Shown: piece after piece, positions 44,493 to 54,620 of the stretch
Position numbering within the stretch: position 1 is the first letter of the stretch
Layout: every line of letters begins with the position of its first letter
From: Natranaerofaba carboxydovora
GTDB taxonomy: Bacteria; Bacillota; Natranaerobiia; Natranaerobiales; Natranaerofabaceae
Direction: 5' to 3'
Assembly: GCF_022539405.1 (NCBI RefSeq)
Contig: NZ_CP054394.1
Coordinates: forward strand, 1,992,501-2,056,500
DNA: 64,000 nucleotides
The notes under the pieces: model-generated
Seen by the model: the letters and a program-made list of their open reading frames with translations, nothing else
Database searches by the model: none
What the model was told of the DNA's origin: nothing
Translations under genes and position numbers: made by a program

Positions 44493-46499
44493 ACTGGATT
44501 TTTTAACATCAAAAACAAAATAATGTTAAGTGTAATCTGTTCAGTTATAATATGTACCATTATTCTTGGATTCTTTTTAATCCAAAGAAGCGATAATTTT
44601 ATTGAACAACAAGCTATGGAAGATGTACAAGCTGATTTGAATTCTTTTGAAACAGCTTTGGATCAAGAACACTCTATTTTAGAAACAATTTTCCAAACTT
44701 TACGTAGAGATGACGAAATAATTGAAGGTTTAGCAGAAGATGATACTAGAAACATAGCCATTATCTCTTCTGCATTACTCACGGATTTAAGAGGCAGTTA
44801 TGACGTGACTCATTTTAGTTTTTATAATTCGGACCTAGAGCCCTTACATCATACTGAAGGGGACGACCCAGTTCTAGAGGAGACAGAAACTTTAAGAACT
44901 TCCTCTGCTCAAAATATGAGAGTTGAACAGGGATTTTATGCAAGGGAAGACGGGTTATACCTGGCAACAACAGGCCCTGTAAGAGATAGCGGTGGAAGTA
45001 TGGTTGGCGTGATAGAGCTAGGAAAGTATATAGATAATCAGGATCTTGATATTATTTCAGAAAATATGGAATCTGAGTTAACAATTTTCATGGATAATGA
45101 ACAAATCACTACCACACTACAAGATGAAGAGGGAGAAAGAACCATAGGAACAACTTTAGAACAGGAAGATATTATTGATCTTGTTTTGAACGAAGGAGAA
45201 GTTTGGACTGGAAGACAGCAGCAGTTACTTAATGATCAAGTGGGTTATTTTTCTGCTTACGGGCCTTTATCAGGACCTGATGGTGATACTATCGGAATGC
45301 TATTTGCCGGCATGCCTACAGCGGAAGCCGATAATTTAATGTTTGATAATATAACAACAGCTGCTCTTATAGGAGTTATAGTATCAATCGTAGCTGCCAT
45401 TGCTGCATTTATTATATCTAAGAAAATTTCATCACCGATAATAGAATTAAGCAGTGCTGCCGAAAGGGTTGCAGAAGGCGACCTAAATGTGGAATTAGAT
45501 GACAAATATACAAAAGACGAAGCAGGAAATCTAAAACGAGCTTTTAAATTAATGGTTAATAACTTAAATGAAATGATCCATAAAGTAAAAGACACCTCAA
45601 CAAATATCTCTTCTTCTGCAGAAGAACTAAGCGCAACTACTGAAGAAATCACCAGCGGCATAAATGAGCTTTCGAGCTCAGGAGAGAAGTTAGCAGAAAG
45701 CGCTAACAAACAAAAGCAGAGTATCAATAACATAACAAGCGCTACAGAAGAAACTTCTGCTTCAATAGAAGAGATGTCAGCTACATTTGAGCAGGTTACA
45801 GCTTCGGCAAATGAAACCAGTGAAATGGCCAAAAGAGGACAAAAGGAAATGGAAAATGCTGTAAGACAAATGGAAGAAATAAGCAATGCTACTGGGAATG
45901 CTTATGAGAACATTGAACAGCTAAAAGATTATTCAAGTGAAATTGAACAAATTATCGAAATGATAAGCGATATCTCTGAGCAGACCAACCTGCTTGCCCT
46001 AAACGCAGCTATTGAAGCTGCAAGAGCAGGTGAGCACGGTCAAGGGTTTAGCGTTGTTGCAGATGAGGTCAGAAAACTTGCAGAAGAATCTAGAGATTCA
46101 AGCGAAAAAATATCAGGTTTGATAAGCAAAGTCAGAGCACAAACCACAGAAGCAGCAAGTGCAATGGAACAAAATACCAATAAGGTCAAAGAAGGTATGG
46201 AAGTTATCAAAAATGGCGCTAGCTCTTTTGAACAAATAACAAATTCAATAAATGAAGTTGCGGAGCAGATGGACAATACCACAAAAACAGCAGAAGAAGT
46301 TAGCAAGTCTGGAGAGCAAATAGCCAATTCAATTAAAGAGATTGAGGAGAGCACATCCGAAGTTGCCAATTCTTCAGAACTTGTATCAAACGGTATAGAC
46401 CAACAATCTTCAGCTACCGATGAAGTAGCAAAATCGGCAGAGAATCTTGCTAACATAGGAGAAGACCTGCAGAATTTAATAGAGAAATTTAAGGTTTAA
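44493..46499 (+). CDS. Methyl-accepting chemotaxis protein
   Basis: A 668-residue chemoreceptor: N-terminal membrane helix (residues about 14-34), a large external sensor domain (about 35-280) of the Cache type with a [17 protein letters not shown] segment, a second membrane helix (around 290-310), HAMP, and a long cytoplasmic coiled coil. The kinase-control tip is clear: [18 protein letters not shown] followed by [16 protein letters not shown] near residues 498-530. Gln/Glu pairs on either side are likely methylation sites. The TTG at 44493 after AAAAGGGG is preferred to upstream frames. Its ligand is unknown; the ABC genes are divergently oriented, so a sugar could be sensed, but that is a guess. 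Confidence 0.9.
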   Translation, partial: TGFFNIKNKIMLSVICSVIICTIILGFFLIQRSDNFIEQQAMEDVQADLNSFETALDQEHSILETIFQTLRRDDEIIEGLAEDDTRNIAIISSALLTDLRGSYDVTHFSFYNSDLEPLHHTEGDDPVLEETETLRTSSAQNMRVEQGFYAREDGLYLATTGPVRDSGGSMVGVIELGKYIDNQDLDIISENMESELTIFMDNEQITTTLQDEEGERTIGTTLEQEDIIDLVLNEGEVWTGRQQQLLNDQVGYFSAYGPLSGPDGDTIGMLFAGMPTAEADNLMFDNITTAALIGVIVSIVAAIAAFIISKKISSPIIELSSAAERVAEGDLNVELDDKYTKDEAGNLKRAFKLMVNNLNEMIHKVKDTSTNISSSAEELSATTEEITSGINELSSSGEKLAESANKQKQSINNITSATEETSASIEEMSATFEQVTASANETSEMAKRGQKEMENAVRQMEEISNATGNAYENIEQLKDYSSEIEQIIEMISDISEQTNLLALNAAIEAARAGEHGQGFSVVADEVRKLAEESRDSSEKISGLISKVRAQTTEAASAMEQNTNKVKEGMEVIKNGASSFEQITNSINEVAEQMDNTTKTAEEVSKSGEQIANSIKEIEESTSEVANSSELVSNGIDQQSSATDEVAKSAENLANIGEDLQNLIEKFKV

Positions 46500-46511
46500 A
46501 AGTTCCACGAT

Positions 46512-46706
46512 TGATTCAGCTGCAAAAAGTCTATTCACATATGTAAGTGTTTTTTATTGATACATCTAAGATTCGTCCGCAGTCGAAATAAGGTCTAACG
46601 ACCTCCTGGTCATTAGACCTTATTTCTTATTTCGACTGATTTCTCATCAAGATGTATTGCAATTAAAAACAAAACTTTGCTCATATGACTTTTTGCAGTA
46701 GAATCA
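46512..46706. repeat. MITE-like inverted-repeat element, copy 2 (195 bp)
   Basis: Terminal repeats of 20 bases (46512-46531 and 46687-46706) match each other at 18 positions and share the core GCAAAAAGTC with copy 1. The extra middle segment contains a second, nearly perfect inverted repeat (arms 46581-46598 and about 46613-46637) that could terminate transcription. ATACATCT-type segments near both inner ends match copy 1, so this looks like copy 1 with a further hairpin inserted. Confidence 0.65.
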
Positions 46707-46732
46707 CAGTTTAATTTCACAAAAAAGTTAAA

Positions 46733-47404
46733 TCATTGTAATATATCTTGAAACTTTATCTCACTATTTGGCTCTAACACTACAAAATCGCTATCATAAG
46801 GACCTGTAAGAAGCTTCTTAAAATATTCTAAAGTTCCAGGTAAGATAAAATGTTCAAGCTTTAGAGCTTTTGCAATCTGTTTAGTCGTTTTTGAAAAGTC
46901 TTCAATATCATCAATCCCTGTATCAACAATGCCTAATCTACTATAATTTTTAAGCATCATCTCATATATCCTATCAGCTTTTTCTTCACCATATTTTTCT
47001 ACTGTTTGAGAGTACTCATACCAGATATTTTTTTCATTATCTAACCATCCTCTAGTCAAAAAATATGTTCCACCAGAGTCACTAACCTCTTTTCTTTTGT
47101 CATCAGAACCTAACAGCAAAGTTATACAGTCTTCCACACCAGGTAATATTAATTCAAAGTTTCTAGACTTAAGACCAAGAACAGAATTGCCACAAAACCC
47201 AAAAGCAAGTAGTACCCTCTCAACGTTATTATTCTCATTATCAAGCTTATCTAGCTCTTCTTGTAATCTGCTCTTTAGAAATTCGGGTGTATTGTGAAGA
47301 CCCGATTCCACCCAAATAATTTCATAATCAACTTCAGTCTCTTCTATAGAAGCCTCTAGTTCTTTTTTCAGGGTTTCACATGCAACTAGTACTGTATTAT
47401 TCAC
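46733..47404 (-). CDS. DUF1638 domain protein
   Basis: A 223-residue soluble protein recognised as DUF1638 by LAFGFCGNSVLGL near residue 66, LPGVEDCITLLLGSDD near 88, and GGTYFLTRGWLD near 110. Members of this family often lie beside corrinoid methyltransferases and resemble a nucleotide-sugar-like or cobalamin-related fold, but activity is unproved, and no methyltransferase gene is adjacent in this window. Conserved cysteines (CGN and DCI) may be functional. GTG start about 10 bases after TTGGAG. It is 33 bases upstream of the PAS/GGDEF gene on the same strand, so the two might share a transcript. Confidence 0.78.
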   Translation of the reverse strand: MNNTVLVACETLKKELEASIEETEVDYEIIWVESGLHNTPEFLKSRLQEELDKLDNENNNVERVLLAFGFCGNSVLGLKSRNFELILPGVEDCITLLLGSDDKRKEVSDSGGTYFLTRGWLDNEKNIWYEYSQTVEKYGEEKADRIYEMMLKNYSRLGIVDTGIDDIEDFSKTTKQIAKALKLEHFILPGTLEYFKKLLTGPYDSDFVVLEPNSEIKFQDILQ

Positions 47405-47437
47405 TATTTATCAACTCCAAAAAAGCGGTATAACTAC

Positions 47438-49612
47438 CTACCTCATCATTTTTTCAAAAGCCACAGCCAAATTTGGGTCAAATTGGGTTCCTGCACATGC
47501 TTTGATCTCATCAAGAGCCTCATCTTTAGACATTCTCTTTTTGTAAGATCTCCCATTTGTCATCACATCATACGCATCGATGATAGCTATTATTCTCGCC
47601 AAGTAAGGTATTTCTTCACCTTTTAAACCATATGGATAGCCCTTACCATCCCAGCGTTCATGATGACTCAAAATTTCCTCTGATATATATATTAAACTTT
47701 CAGAAGTTCTGGCAATTCTTTGTCCTGTCTCTGGATGTTCTTTTATTTTCTCCCATTCATCCTTTGTTAATTTTCCTGGTTTTTTCAATACTTCCTCAGA
47801 TATAACTACCTTTCCGATGTCGTGCATTGTTGCTAACAACGATAGCTTATCAAGATCTTCTGCACAAAGATCCAGTACTTCCCCAAATTTAAAACTAAGC
47901 TCTGTCATCCTCCAGGCATGCTCTTCTGTTTCATCGCTTTTTTCTTTAAGAGTCCCCAATAGCGCCGAAATTATATTACTCCTAGCACTATTAGACTCTG
48001 TAAGTTTGTTCTGATACATACGATCTTCTGCTCTCTTAAAAGCATCCTCAAGAAGTTCATAAGTATTTCTTTTAGTTGCCGATCCAAGGGCTATCCTTAC
48101 AGGCAGAGATTCAACCTGGAAATTCTCGCTTTCTTTTTTTATTCTTGTAAGAATTTCTTTTGCTTCTTCTTTATCTGTCTGGGGCAAAAATATAACAAAC
48201 TCATCACCTCCCCAACGGACAATTATATCATCCTTGCGACAAGTTTTTTTCAATATCTCTCCGGCGCGTACTAAAAGCTCGTCTCCAACTTTGTGTCCAT
48301 AGGTATCATTTACAAGCTTTAGACCGTTAACATCTGCCATAATAACACTTATAGGCAAATTTCTATTAACGTCAAGGCGCTTCTTTTCTTCTTCCAAAAA
48401 AGAACGATTATAAAGCCCTGTTAAATCGTCATGATAACTTAAATAAAGCAATTTTTCTTCTACTTTTTTTCTTTCAGATATATTTCTAGAAGTTACAACA
48501 AACCACTTCTCATAAGGCAAATCGGAATAGCGAATAGATATTTCAATAGGGAAAACATTACCGTCTTTTCTACAATGATAAGTTTCAAAAGTTACATCAG
48601 AATATTTCATTGACTGATAAAACTTTTCCTTCAATTCTTCATTGGAAATCTTTGATTTTATATCAAAAGGAGTTAATTCTAAAAGCTCATTCTTTGAATA
48701 CCCAAGTTCAATACAGGCAGTTTTATTTACATCCAAAAGTTTAAAAGAGGGATAGTCAATAATAAATATATTATCTGCAGAACTATCTAAAGCATTTCTA
48801 AATCTTATTAAAGACTTCTCCGTTTTTTTCCGCTCTGTAATATCTATAAATGTCGCAACTATAGTAATAAGACTATGTTCTTTACTTTTTTCATCAGTAT
48901 AGATAAGACTAGCAGAAAGATTAACTTCCATCATCTGACCATCTTTTCTTTTGATAGCCAGATCTCCACTCCAACTGCCTTCTCTAAAAAGATTTTCAAT
49001 TATATTTTTAGCTTTTTCCTCTTCATGCCAATAATCTGACAATATAGTTCCAAGTACTTCATCCTCATCCTCATAGCCAAGCAGCTCCAAAAATGAAGGG
49101 TTAACATACGTGATCTTTCCTTCTGTATTGACAAGAGCAACAGCATTAATAGATGATTCTATAGCTTGTCCTTTGATATCTAGCTCCTTTTGTATATGCT
49201 GTTTTTGTTCGGCGACCTTCTTTCCGGTAATATTTTCATGAACAATTACAACTTTTCGTTTAGAAGATGAAATTGATCCAATATAAGGTGTAACACGCCC
49301 CACAAACCACCGTTCCGTATCAGGAGAGTGACAGGAATATTCTAATTCAAAGAAATCAATTTCACCATTAATCACAGCTCTAACGCCTCTGGCAAATTGA
49401 CTAGCACTATCCATTTCATCGCCTTCTACCCTATCACAAACATCAATGTAATTAACTCCAGGACCTACTTTTTCGGGGTTAATACCATTGTCTTTAGCAA
49501 ACTGTTCCCACGACTTATTGACTTCTTCTATGTAACCTTTTTCATCCAAAAGACAAATATTTGCGTTTAAAGAGTTAAGAATAGCCTGCATTTTATTATT
49601 TCTATTGCTCAT
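47438..49612 (-). CDS. PAS-PAS-PAS-GGDEF-HD-GYP cyclic-di-GMP protein
   Basis: A 724-residue cytosolic signalling protein. Three PAS-type sensor domains (about 5-125, 135-255, 260-390) precede a GGDEF domain with intact RWGGDEF (near 475) and an HD-GYP domain with MHDIGKV and HHERWDGKGYPYGL. It can in principle both make and break cyclic-di-GMP; which activity dominates is not readable. The C-terminal halves of this and the protein at 14226-16010 are closely similar, so they are paralogues with different sensory inputs. The ATG at 49612 follows TTGGTGAT; an upstream ATG lacks a site. It lies downstream of the crotonase terminator, so it is transcribed separately. Confidence 0.88.
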   Translation of the reverse strand: MSNRNNKMQAILNSLNANICLLDEKGYIEEVNKSWEQFAKDNGINPEKVGPGVNYIDVCDRVEGDEMDSASQFARGVRAVINGEIDFFELEYSCHSPDTERWFVGRVTPYIGSISSSKRKVVIVHENITGKKVAEQKQHIQKELDIKGQAIESSINAVALVNTEGKITYVNPSFLELLGYEDEDEVLGTILSDYWHEEEKAKNIIENLFREGSWSGDLAIKRKDGQMMEVNLSASLIYTDEKSKEHSLITIVATFIDITERKKTEKSLIRFRNALDSSADNIFIIDYPSFKLLDVNKTACIELGYSKNELLELTPFDIKSKISNEELKEKFYQSMKYSDVTFETYHCRKDGNVFPIEISIRYSDLPYEKWFVVTSRNISERKKVEEKLLYLSYHDDLTGLYNRSFLEEEKKRLDVNRNLPISVIMADVNGLKLVNDTYGHKVGDELLVRAGEILKKTCRKDDIIVRWGGDEFVIFLPQTDKEEAKEILTRIKKESENFQVESLPVRIALGSATKRNTYELLEDAFKRAEDRMYQNKLTESNSARSNIISALLGTLKEKSDETEEHAWRMTELSFKFGEVLDLCAEDLDKLSLLATMHDIGKVVISEEVLKKPGKLTKDEWEKIKEHPETGQRIARTSESLIYISEEILSHHERWDGKGYPYGLKGEEIPYLARIIAIIDAYDVMTNGRSYKKRMSKDEALDEIKACAGTQFDPNLAVAFEKMMR

Positions 49613-49660
49613 ACAAATCACCAATTAATATTCTATCACATATTGACATAATTTTGAATG

Positions 49661-49692
49661 AAAAAACCGGCAATTGATATCAGATTGCCGGT
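49661..49692 (-). terminator. Terminator of crotonase gene
   Basis: On the minus strand, ACCGGCAAT (49684-49692) and ATTGCCGGT (49666-49674) form a 9-base stem followed by six T. It lies about 55 bases beyond the crotonase stop. Confidence 0.8.
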
Positions 49693-49746
49693 GATCAACA
49701 CTTATTACTTATTAAATCCTTTACATATTACAATTTATCCCTATAT

Positions 49747-50532
49747 TTATTTATCCTTAAATTCTGGTTTTCTTTTCTCCATAAAAGCTTTCATACCTTC
49801 TGTTTTGTCCTCTGAAGAAAAACACACTCCAAGGGCACTGCTTTCTATAACCGTACCAGACTCAATCGTTTCCTCATAAGCACTATTAATTGTTTCTTTG
49901 GCAAGTGACATTGCAACCATACTCTTTGATGCAATCTTCTTAGCCATTTTAGTCGCAGTCTCCATCAATTCATCTTTACCAACAACTTTATTAACTAGAT
50001 TTAACTCTTTTGCCTCTTCTGCCCCAATAATATCCCCTGTGTAAATCAGTTCTTTTGCCTTAGCCATGCCAATTAGTTTAGGCATTCTTAAACAACCTCC
50101 AAAACCAGGGAAAATTCCAAGGGTAATCTCAGGAAGTCCCATCTGGGCATCTTCTGATGCTATCCTTATATCAGTAGCAAGGGCAAGCTCCGTACCCCCG
50201 CCCAGGGCATAACCGTTTATTGCCGCTATCACAGGTTTTTTAAGGTCCTCTATAAAATTCATTATCTCATGCCCATATAGAGAAAACTTCTTGCCTTCAG
50301 AAGCATCCATATCTTTCATAGCCTTGATATCCGCTCCACCTACAAATGCTTTGTCACCAGCACCAGTGATAATCACACATTTAATACTATCCTCATCTTT
50401 TATTTTCTTGAAGTTTTCATAAAGCTCATTCATAACATCAGCATTCAAGGCATTCATTGCCTCCGGGCGATTGATTGTCAAAAGTGCAATACTATCCTCA
50501 ATTGTTTCTCTAAGAACCAGACTCTCTGACAT
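49747..50532 (-). CDS. Enoyl-CoA hydratase (crotonase family)
   Basis: A 261-residue crotonase-fold enzyme that adds water to a trans-2-enoyl-CoA (for example crotonyl-CoA). The oxyanion hole segments GGADIKAM near residue 65 and GGGTELALA near 110 are present, and both catalytic glutamates are placed: one in GTELAL and one in PEITLGIFPG. The rest, including the C-terminal GVCFSSEDKTEGMKAFMEKRKP, is normal. Length is standard. The ATG follows GGGAGGAATTTT. No thiolase or 3-hydroxyacyl-CoA dehydrogenase gene is adjacent, so the pathway (butyrate type or acid degradation) is not fixed. It is followed by a clean terminator. The DUF362 gene lies 63 bases upstream on the same strand. Confidence 0.9.
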   Translation of the reverse strand: MSESLVLRETIEDSIALLTINRPEAMNALNADVMNELYENFKKIKDEDSIKCVIITGAGDKAFVGGADIKAMKDMDASEGKKFSLYGHEIMNFIEDLKKPVIAAINGYALGGGTELALATDIRIASEDAQMGLPEITLGIFPGFGGCLRMPKLIGMAKAKELIYTGDIIGAEEAKELNLVNKVVGKDELMETATKMAKKIASKSMVAMSLAKETINSAYEETIESGTVIESSALGVCFSSEDKTEGMKAFMEKRKPEFKDK

Positions 50533-50595
50533 TTTAAAATTCCTCCCTTTAATTTTTTATTAATATTTCAACAAATTTCTTGCTTAGCAGGTATC

Positions 50596-51894
50596 TTACA
50601 GCAAAAAATCTCCTTCTCTAAACTTGTCTTTATCTACTTCATATTGTTTAAACAGGCTTTTTCTATACTGGTAATATGCCTTTTCTTTTACTTCTATTCC
50701 ATTTTCTTTTAGGGTGCTAGCAATTTTAGATAGAGTTGGAGGACACCCCTTGATCTCAATTTTTTCGTTTATTTTAGAATTATCTTTGTTAAGATTAACT
50801 GCACACTTACCAAGAAGTACTGTTTTGTCATATCCGCCTTCAGAAACCATCCTCTTACCAGACAAAAACTCCATATCCTGAAAAGGACCTCTTTGATAAG
50901 CATCAAGCAGTAATATAAGCATAGCATTATTTAAAAAGGAACATCCTGAACAAAGAGTATTATCATATTTAGGATAAAACAAGTCCTCTACGCCTAACTT
51001 TTTAAAAACAGGTGGACCAGAGTTATCCTCTAACCACTCCCAGTCCCACTCCAAAGGTGTTTTGACATCCTCTATGTCCTCACCGGTTATTTTTATTTCA
51101 TCAAAACTTCTATCATAATTTTCTTGATAATCTTTCAGGTGAAAGATATCCTCTGGTGAAAAACCCAAAATCTCACTTCCCACTACATCTGCACCAAAGC
51201 AATCTTTTGAAGCAACCAAAATATCAGTCCTATGTGCTTTGCCATTTATGAAAGGCCCTTTTTCCAAACTGTATATTCCATCTATGATTGTAAGATCTGG
51301 TGATATCTTTTTCCCCAGTTTACTTATGAAGTGATCAAGAGAAATCTTATCATGGTGACAGAACATCTTAGAGCGGGTATCGATACAACCTTTTAGGTTC
51401 TTTAGGCCCAAAGAAACCTTTGTTGTGCTGTGAGTTTTTAGAACGGGTAGGTTAATTATAAAGTCCGCATTTAACACATGATCACTAACATCTAAGCTTA
51501 TGTCCCCACCATCAAGGTCAACCTTTGTAAAAGGCCCATCATTAAAATCAATCAACTCGACACCATACTTTTCTTCTAATTTGCTATAGCCAAGACCATC
51601 AAAAGCCTCCTTAGTACTAGAACCTAGCTCCTTAAACTCCATGCTCCCTTCCCCAACAGTAATGTTAGAACAACCATGCTCCTTTAATAATTTAATAACT
51701 TCTTCAACCAATATAGTAGTTGTCAAAACACCATATTTAGGGAAAGGATAAACCCTATCCCAAAAAACTAAGTTTGGCTTAATAAGTACTTTATCGTCTG
51801 TTCTTAGCTCACTAAGACCATCACATTTTTCAACTGCTTCTTTTATGCTTTCGCTGTTTTCGTTGAATTTAACAACACTTACAGCAGTCGACAT
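50596..51894 (-). CDS. DUF362 family protein
   Basis: A 432-residue protein of the DUF362 family, which often occurs with iron-sulfur proteins. It has VLIKPNLVFWD near residue 38, VGEGSMEF near 83, VLNADFIINLPVLKTH near 140, and GIYSLEKGPFI in the middle, the usual order. The C-terminal part carries a CSGCSF motif near 322 and further Cys that might bind a cluster. No CoA- or nucleotide-binding site was assigned. I prefer the ATG at 51894 after a GGGGTGTTTTC ribosome site, rather than a much earlier frame start overlapping the QueG-like gene. It lies 45 bases after that gene, so an operon is likely, with crotonase following. Confidence 0.8.
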   Translation of the reverse strand: MSTAVSVVKFNENSESIKEAVEKCDGLSELRTDDKVLIKPNLVFWDRVYPFPKYGVLTTTILVEEVIKLLKEHGCSNITVGEGSMEFKELGSSTKEAFDGLGYSKLEEKYGVELIDFNDGPFTKVDLDGGDISLDVSDHVLNADFIINLPVLKTHSTTKVSLGLKNLKGCIDTRSKMFCHHDKISLDHFISKLGKKISPDLTIIDGIYSLEKGPFINGKAHRTDILVASKDCFGADVVGSEILGFSPEDIFHLKDYQENYDRSFDEIKITGEDIEDVKTPLEWDWEWLEDNSGPPVFKKLGVEDLFYPKYDNTLCSGCSFLNNAMLILLLDAYQRGPFQDMEFLSGKRMVSEGGYDKTVLLGKCAVNLNKDNSKINEKIEIKGCPPTLSKIASTLKENGIEVKEKAYYQYRKSLFKQYEVDKDKFREGDFLL

Positions 51895-51938
51895 CTTTGA
51901 AAACACCCCACATAAATGCTTTGTTTTATTAGCTTTTT

Positions 51939-52706
51939 CTATTTCATCTCTCCTGCAGGACAATTCTTAAAACATTCAAAGCAAAAATATTGAAATCCTA
52001 GAAAACCTGCTTGGTAAAGGCGCCAAAAATGCACATCTCTTACCATCTTCTGCCTTTCTTCTACAGATGCCTCTGCAAAGCGACTCCAAAACTTAACCTG
52101 GCTTGCAATACCATATGGCTGGCTATTCTTTAGACATCTCATTGCATCTGTTTTTCCTTCTTTTTCAAGTGCATTTGCCGGGCATTTTTTTACACAAATA
52201 TTACACCCGGTACAAAAGTCCTCCATAACATCAGGATCTGATGCAAGTTTCAAATTTGTTAATATTGCTGTGAAAACAACCTTACTTCCAAGCTTTGGGT
52301 GTATAATTAGGTTATGTCTACCAAAATTACCTAAACCTGCTGCTTTGGCAGCATGCCTAAGAGAAACATCTCCTACAGTACCTTTAGTTTCATAGCTCAT
52401 CTCTAAAGGATAGGAAGGAGAAACAGTCATAGCTTTCACTCCGAATTCTCTCTCAATAAACCTGCCTAGCTTATAATTACAAGAACGTGAAAACTCCATC
52501 ACATCCAAACGACCGCCAAAGGCCATCTGCATATTCTCGCTTTCACAATTACTTAGCTCTTTATAAGCCAAAACCACTATAGACTTAACATCTGGATAAA
52601 TCGATTTCAAGTCAGGAGAATTAGGGCTTTGATAATCACTAACATCTGCTATACCAACATCATCCACCCCGAGATCCATAGCAACCTTTTTAATCTCTTC
52701 TTTCAG
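51939..52706 (-). CDS. QueG-like double [4Fe-4S] protein
   Basis: A 255-residue member of the epoxyqueuosine reductase/reductive dehalogenase-related family. The C-terminal half has two cluster motifs: CTGCNICVKKCP near residue 175 and CFECFKNCP near 242, plus a further Cys in AMRCLKN. The N-terminal part reads KEEIKKVAMDLGVDDVGIA, the normal beginning for this family. A perfect TAGGAGG is followed 8 bases later by a CTG at 52706, which restores the expected N-terminus; the GTG at 52715 overlaps the ribosome site. The start is therefore called as CTG. It is shorter than true QueG and has no cobalamin motif I can see, so queuosine synthesis is not claimed. Electron transfer with DUF362 is likely. 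Confidence 0.75.
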   Translation of the reverse strand: MKEEIKKVAMDLGVDDVGIADVSDYQSPNSPDLKSIYPDVKSIVVLAYKELSNCESENMQMAFGGRLDVMEFSRSCNYKLGRFIEREFGVKAMTVSPSYPLEMSYETKGTVGDVSLRHAAKAAGLGNFGRHNLIIHPKLGSKVVFTAILTNLKLASDPDVMEDFCTGCNICVKKCPANALEKEGKTDAMRCLKNSQPYGIASQVKFWSRFAEASVEERQKMVRDVHFWRLYQAGFLGFQYFCFECFKNCPAGEMK

Positions 52707-52844
52707 AACTAGCACCTCCTATCATATCAGTTTAAAAACATATTTTCGTTCACTTTTACGAAAGAGTTAATTTCCTCAAAATTCTTTCGATTAAAATTCT
52801 TCGTTAATAAAATGAAAATTCCTGCCAAGGAGTAATACAACTTT

Positions 52845-53288
52845 TTATTCTTTCACAGGATATGCAAGACAAGCCCCTCCAAGAACATCACTTAACAAAA
52901 TTTCAAGTTCTTCTTTTGTTAAGTTTTCATTCTTTTTGTCAACTGTTGCATTTACATTCAAGGCTAAAGGAGCCGAAATTAAAAATAAGTTCACCAGGTT
53001 AGGACACCCCTTGCTTCCACCTAAAGTAGAAGTCACAGATTTGGTGAACCCTTGAGATACTCTAACCCCTTCCATCTTTTTTACAAGAGTTTTCAATTCT
53101 TCACATTCCTCTTTAGGTTTTTTATTTAATTTTAACTGAACATTCTCAATAATGAACTCAGAAGTCTCAACATCTAACGTCAACAAAAAATCATGATACA
53201 TATCCTTCATAGTAACATCTAATTGATAAGTAGATGAGTCCTTTTCCTTAATATCGACATTAAAGTTCCTATTGAATAGGCTAGTCAT
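52845..53288 (-). CDS. DUF2889-like protein
   Basis: A 147-residue soluble protein that fits the DUF2889 pattern: N-terminal FNVDIKEKDSSTYQLDVTM, a DFLLTLDVETSEFIIENV strand pair, CEELKTLVKKMEGVRV, and a GGSKGCPNLVNLFLISAPL motif. No catalytic function is established for the family. The ATG at 53288 after AGGGGGG is clearly better than an earlier in-frame start. It stands alone, downstream in orientation from nothing obvious and divergent from the TRAP transporter by about 235 bases; that intergenic stretch holds both leaders but no recognised operator. DUF2889 genes are often near acyl-CoA enzymes, which is compatible here. Confidence 0.65.
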   Translation of the reverse strand: MTSLFNRNFNVDIKEKDSSTYQLDVTMKDMYHDFLLTLDVETSEFIIENVQLKLNKKPKEECEELKTLVKKMEGVRVSQGFTKSVTSTLGGSKGCPNLVNLFLISAPLALNVNATVDKKNENLTKEELEILLSDVLGGACLAYPVKE

Positions 53289-53524
53289 ATTTAACCCCCC
53301 TAGATATTTTAGAAGATAATTCTTATACATTTCTTTCAATTATATCCATTTTCACTCAACTTTTCTAGGACATAATTATTAGATTTTTGGCAGATTAATC
53401 AAGTTAGTAAAATTTTTTTCTAATAGGCAGGATTAGATGTAGCATTATAGAAGGTTATATTGTTTCAAAGAAGTAAATACATTAAATACAGGATATTATC
53501 CGAACAAGGGGGCTTGATTAGTTA

Positions 53525-54583
53525 ATGAAAATTAGACTTTTACTTACCTTATCAATTGTAGCCATATTAACCCTAACACTACTTTCTTTCACTGGGTGTG
53601 ATGGTGACGGTGACGGGGTTTATGAGCTGCAAATGGCTACATTTTGGCCAGCGGAAGATGCTCAGGTAGCAGAAGGCCATCAAGCATGGATTGATGAGAT
53701 AGAAGAACGAACTGACGGACAAGTTCAAATAACGCTGCAGGCAGGAGAAGCTTTACTGGGAGCTGATGAAATTTACGAAGGTGTTGCTGATGGTGTGGCA
53801 GATATAGGTACAACCTGTCCATCTTATACTCCAGGGTTTTTCCCGGTAACAGAAGCTTTTGAGCTTCCTGGATACAACAATGACAACGCTCTTGTGGCTT
53901 CACTGACCATGCAAGAAGGATACGAAAGGCTTAAAGAAGAAGGATTGATGGATGAATATGATGACAGTAAAGTATTGATGTTTTGGGCAACAGGCCCCGG
54001 TGATATCAAAACCACAGATCCAGTAGAGAGCTTAGATGATCTTTCTGGAATGGAGATCAGATCTGCAGGAGGTACAGTTGCAACACTTAGAGCCCTTGGG
54101 GCCGAGCCTACAGGGATGCCTATGTCAGAAGCATATGAGAGTTTAGATTCAGGAGTGGTTGACGGCATTCTAGGTCCTACTGATACTCTTAAAGGATTTA
54201 GGCTTGCAGAAGTTTTGGATTATATTACTAAAACCCCATATTTGTATAATGTAAGCTTTATAAAAACCATGAACTTAGATACCTGGGAGTCATTACCTCC
54301 CGATATTCAAGAAGTATTTGAAGAGGTTAATGAAGAATTTGTATATGAATATGGGAAGTTAATGACCGATCTTACTAGAGCAGGACAGGAATACGGTATT
54401 GAAGAAGGTATGGAAAAAATTGAACTTTCCTCTGAGGAAGAGGAGAAGTTTTTGGACAGCATAGATGGTGTTGTCGAAGAGTGGATTGAAGAAAAAGAAG
54501 ACGAAGGTTTGCCAGCTAGAGAAATAGTAGATATTATTGAAGAATTAGATGAAAAATATTCAGAGGAATATGGGGATTATTAA
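53525..54583 (+). CDS. dctP: TRAP transporter solute-binding lipoprotein (DctP)
   Basis: A 352-residue extracellular binding protein for a sodium- or proton-driven TRAP importer. The signal peptide ends at a lipobox SFTGC with Cys25 as the lipid anchor, followed by an acidic spacer. DctP signatures are readable: YELQMATFWP near 36, GADEIYEGVADGVADIG near 80-95, and the substrate-site region EIRSAGGTVATLRALGAEP near 178, with the carboxylate-binding Arg likely the one in EIRSAGG. Substrate is probably a carboxylate, but type is not readable. ATG start with an AAGGGGG site about 14 bases upstream. A hairpin and two permease genes follow, making a complete TRAP operon. Confidence 0.9.
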   Translation: MKIRLLLTLSIVAILTLTLLSFTGCDGDGDGVYELQMATFWPAEDAQVAEGHQAWIDEIEERTDGQVQITLQAGEALLGADEIYEGVADGVADIGTTCPSYTPGFFPVTEAFELPGYNNDNALVASLTMQEGYERLKEEGLMDEYDDSKVLMFWATGPGDIKTTDPVESLDDLSGMEIRSAGGTVATLRALGAEPTGMPMSEAYESLDSGVVDGILGPTDTLKGFRLAEVLDYITKTPYLYNVSFIKTMNLDTWESLPPDIQEVFEEVNEEFVYEYGKLMTDLTRAGQEYGIEEGMEKIELSSEEEEKFLDSIDGVVEEWIEEKEDEGLPAREIVDIIEELDEKYSEEYGDY

Positions 54584-54620
54584 TAAAACAGCTAAATTAA
54601 TTAAACAGATAAATAATAAT

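Noticed and set aside
51939-52706. Epoxyqueuosine reductase (QueG) itself
   Set aside because: Shorter than QueG, no cobalamin-binding features seen, and the neighbours are DUF362 and crotonase rather than tRNA-modification genes.
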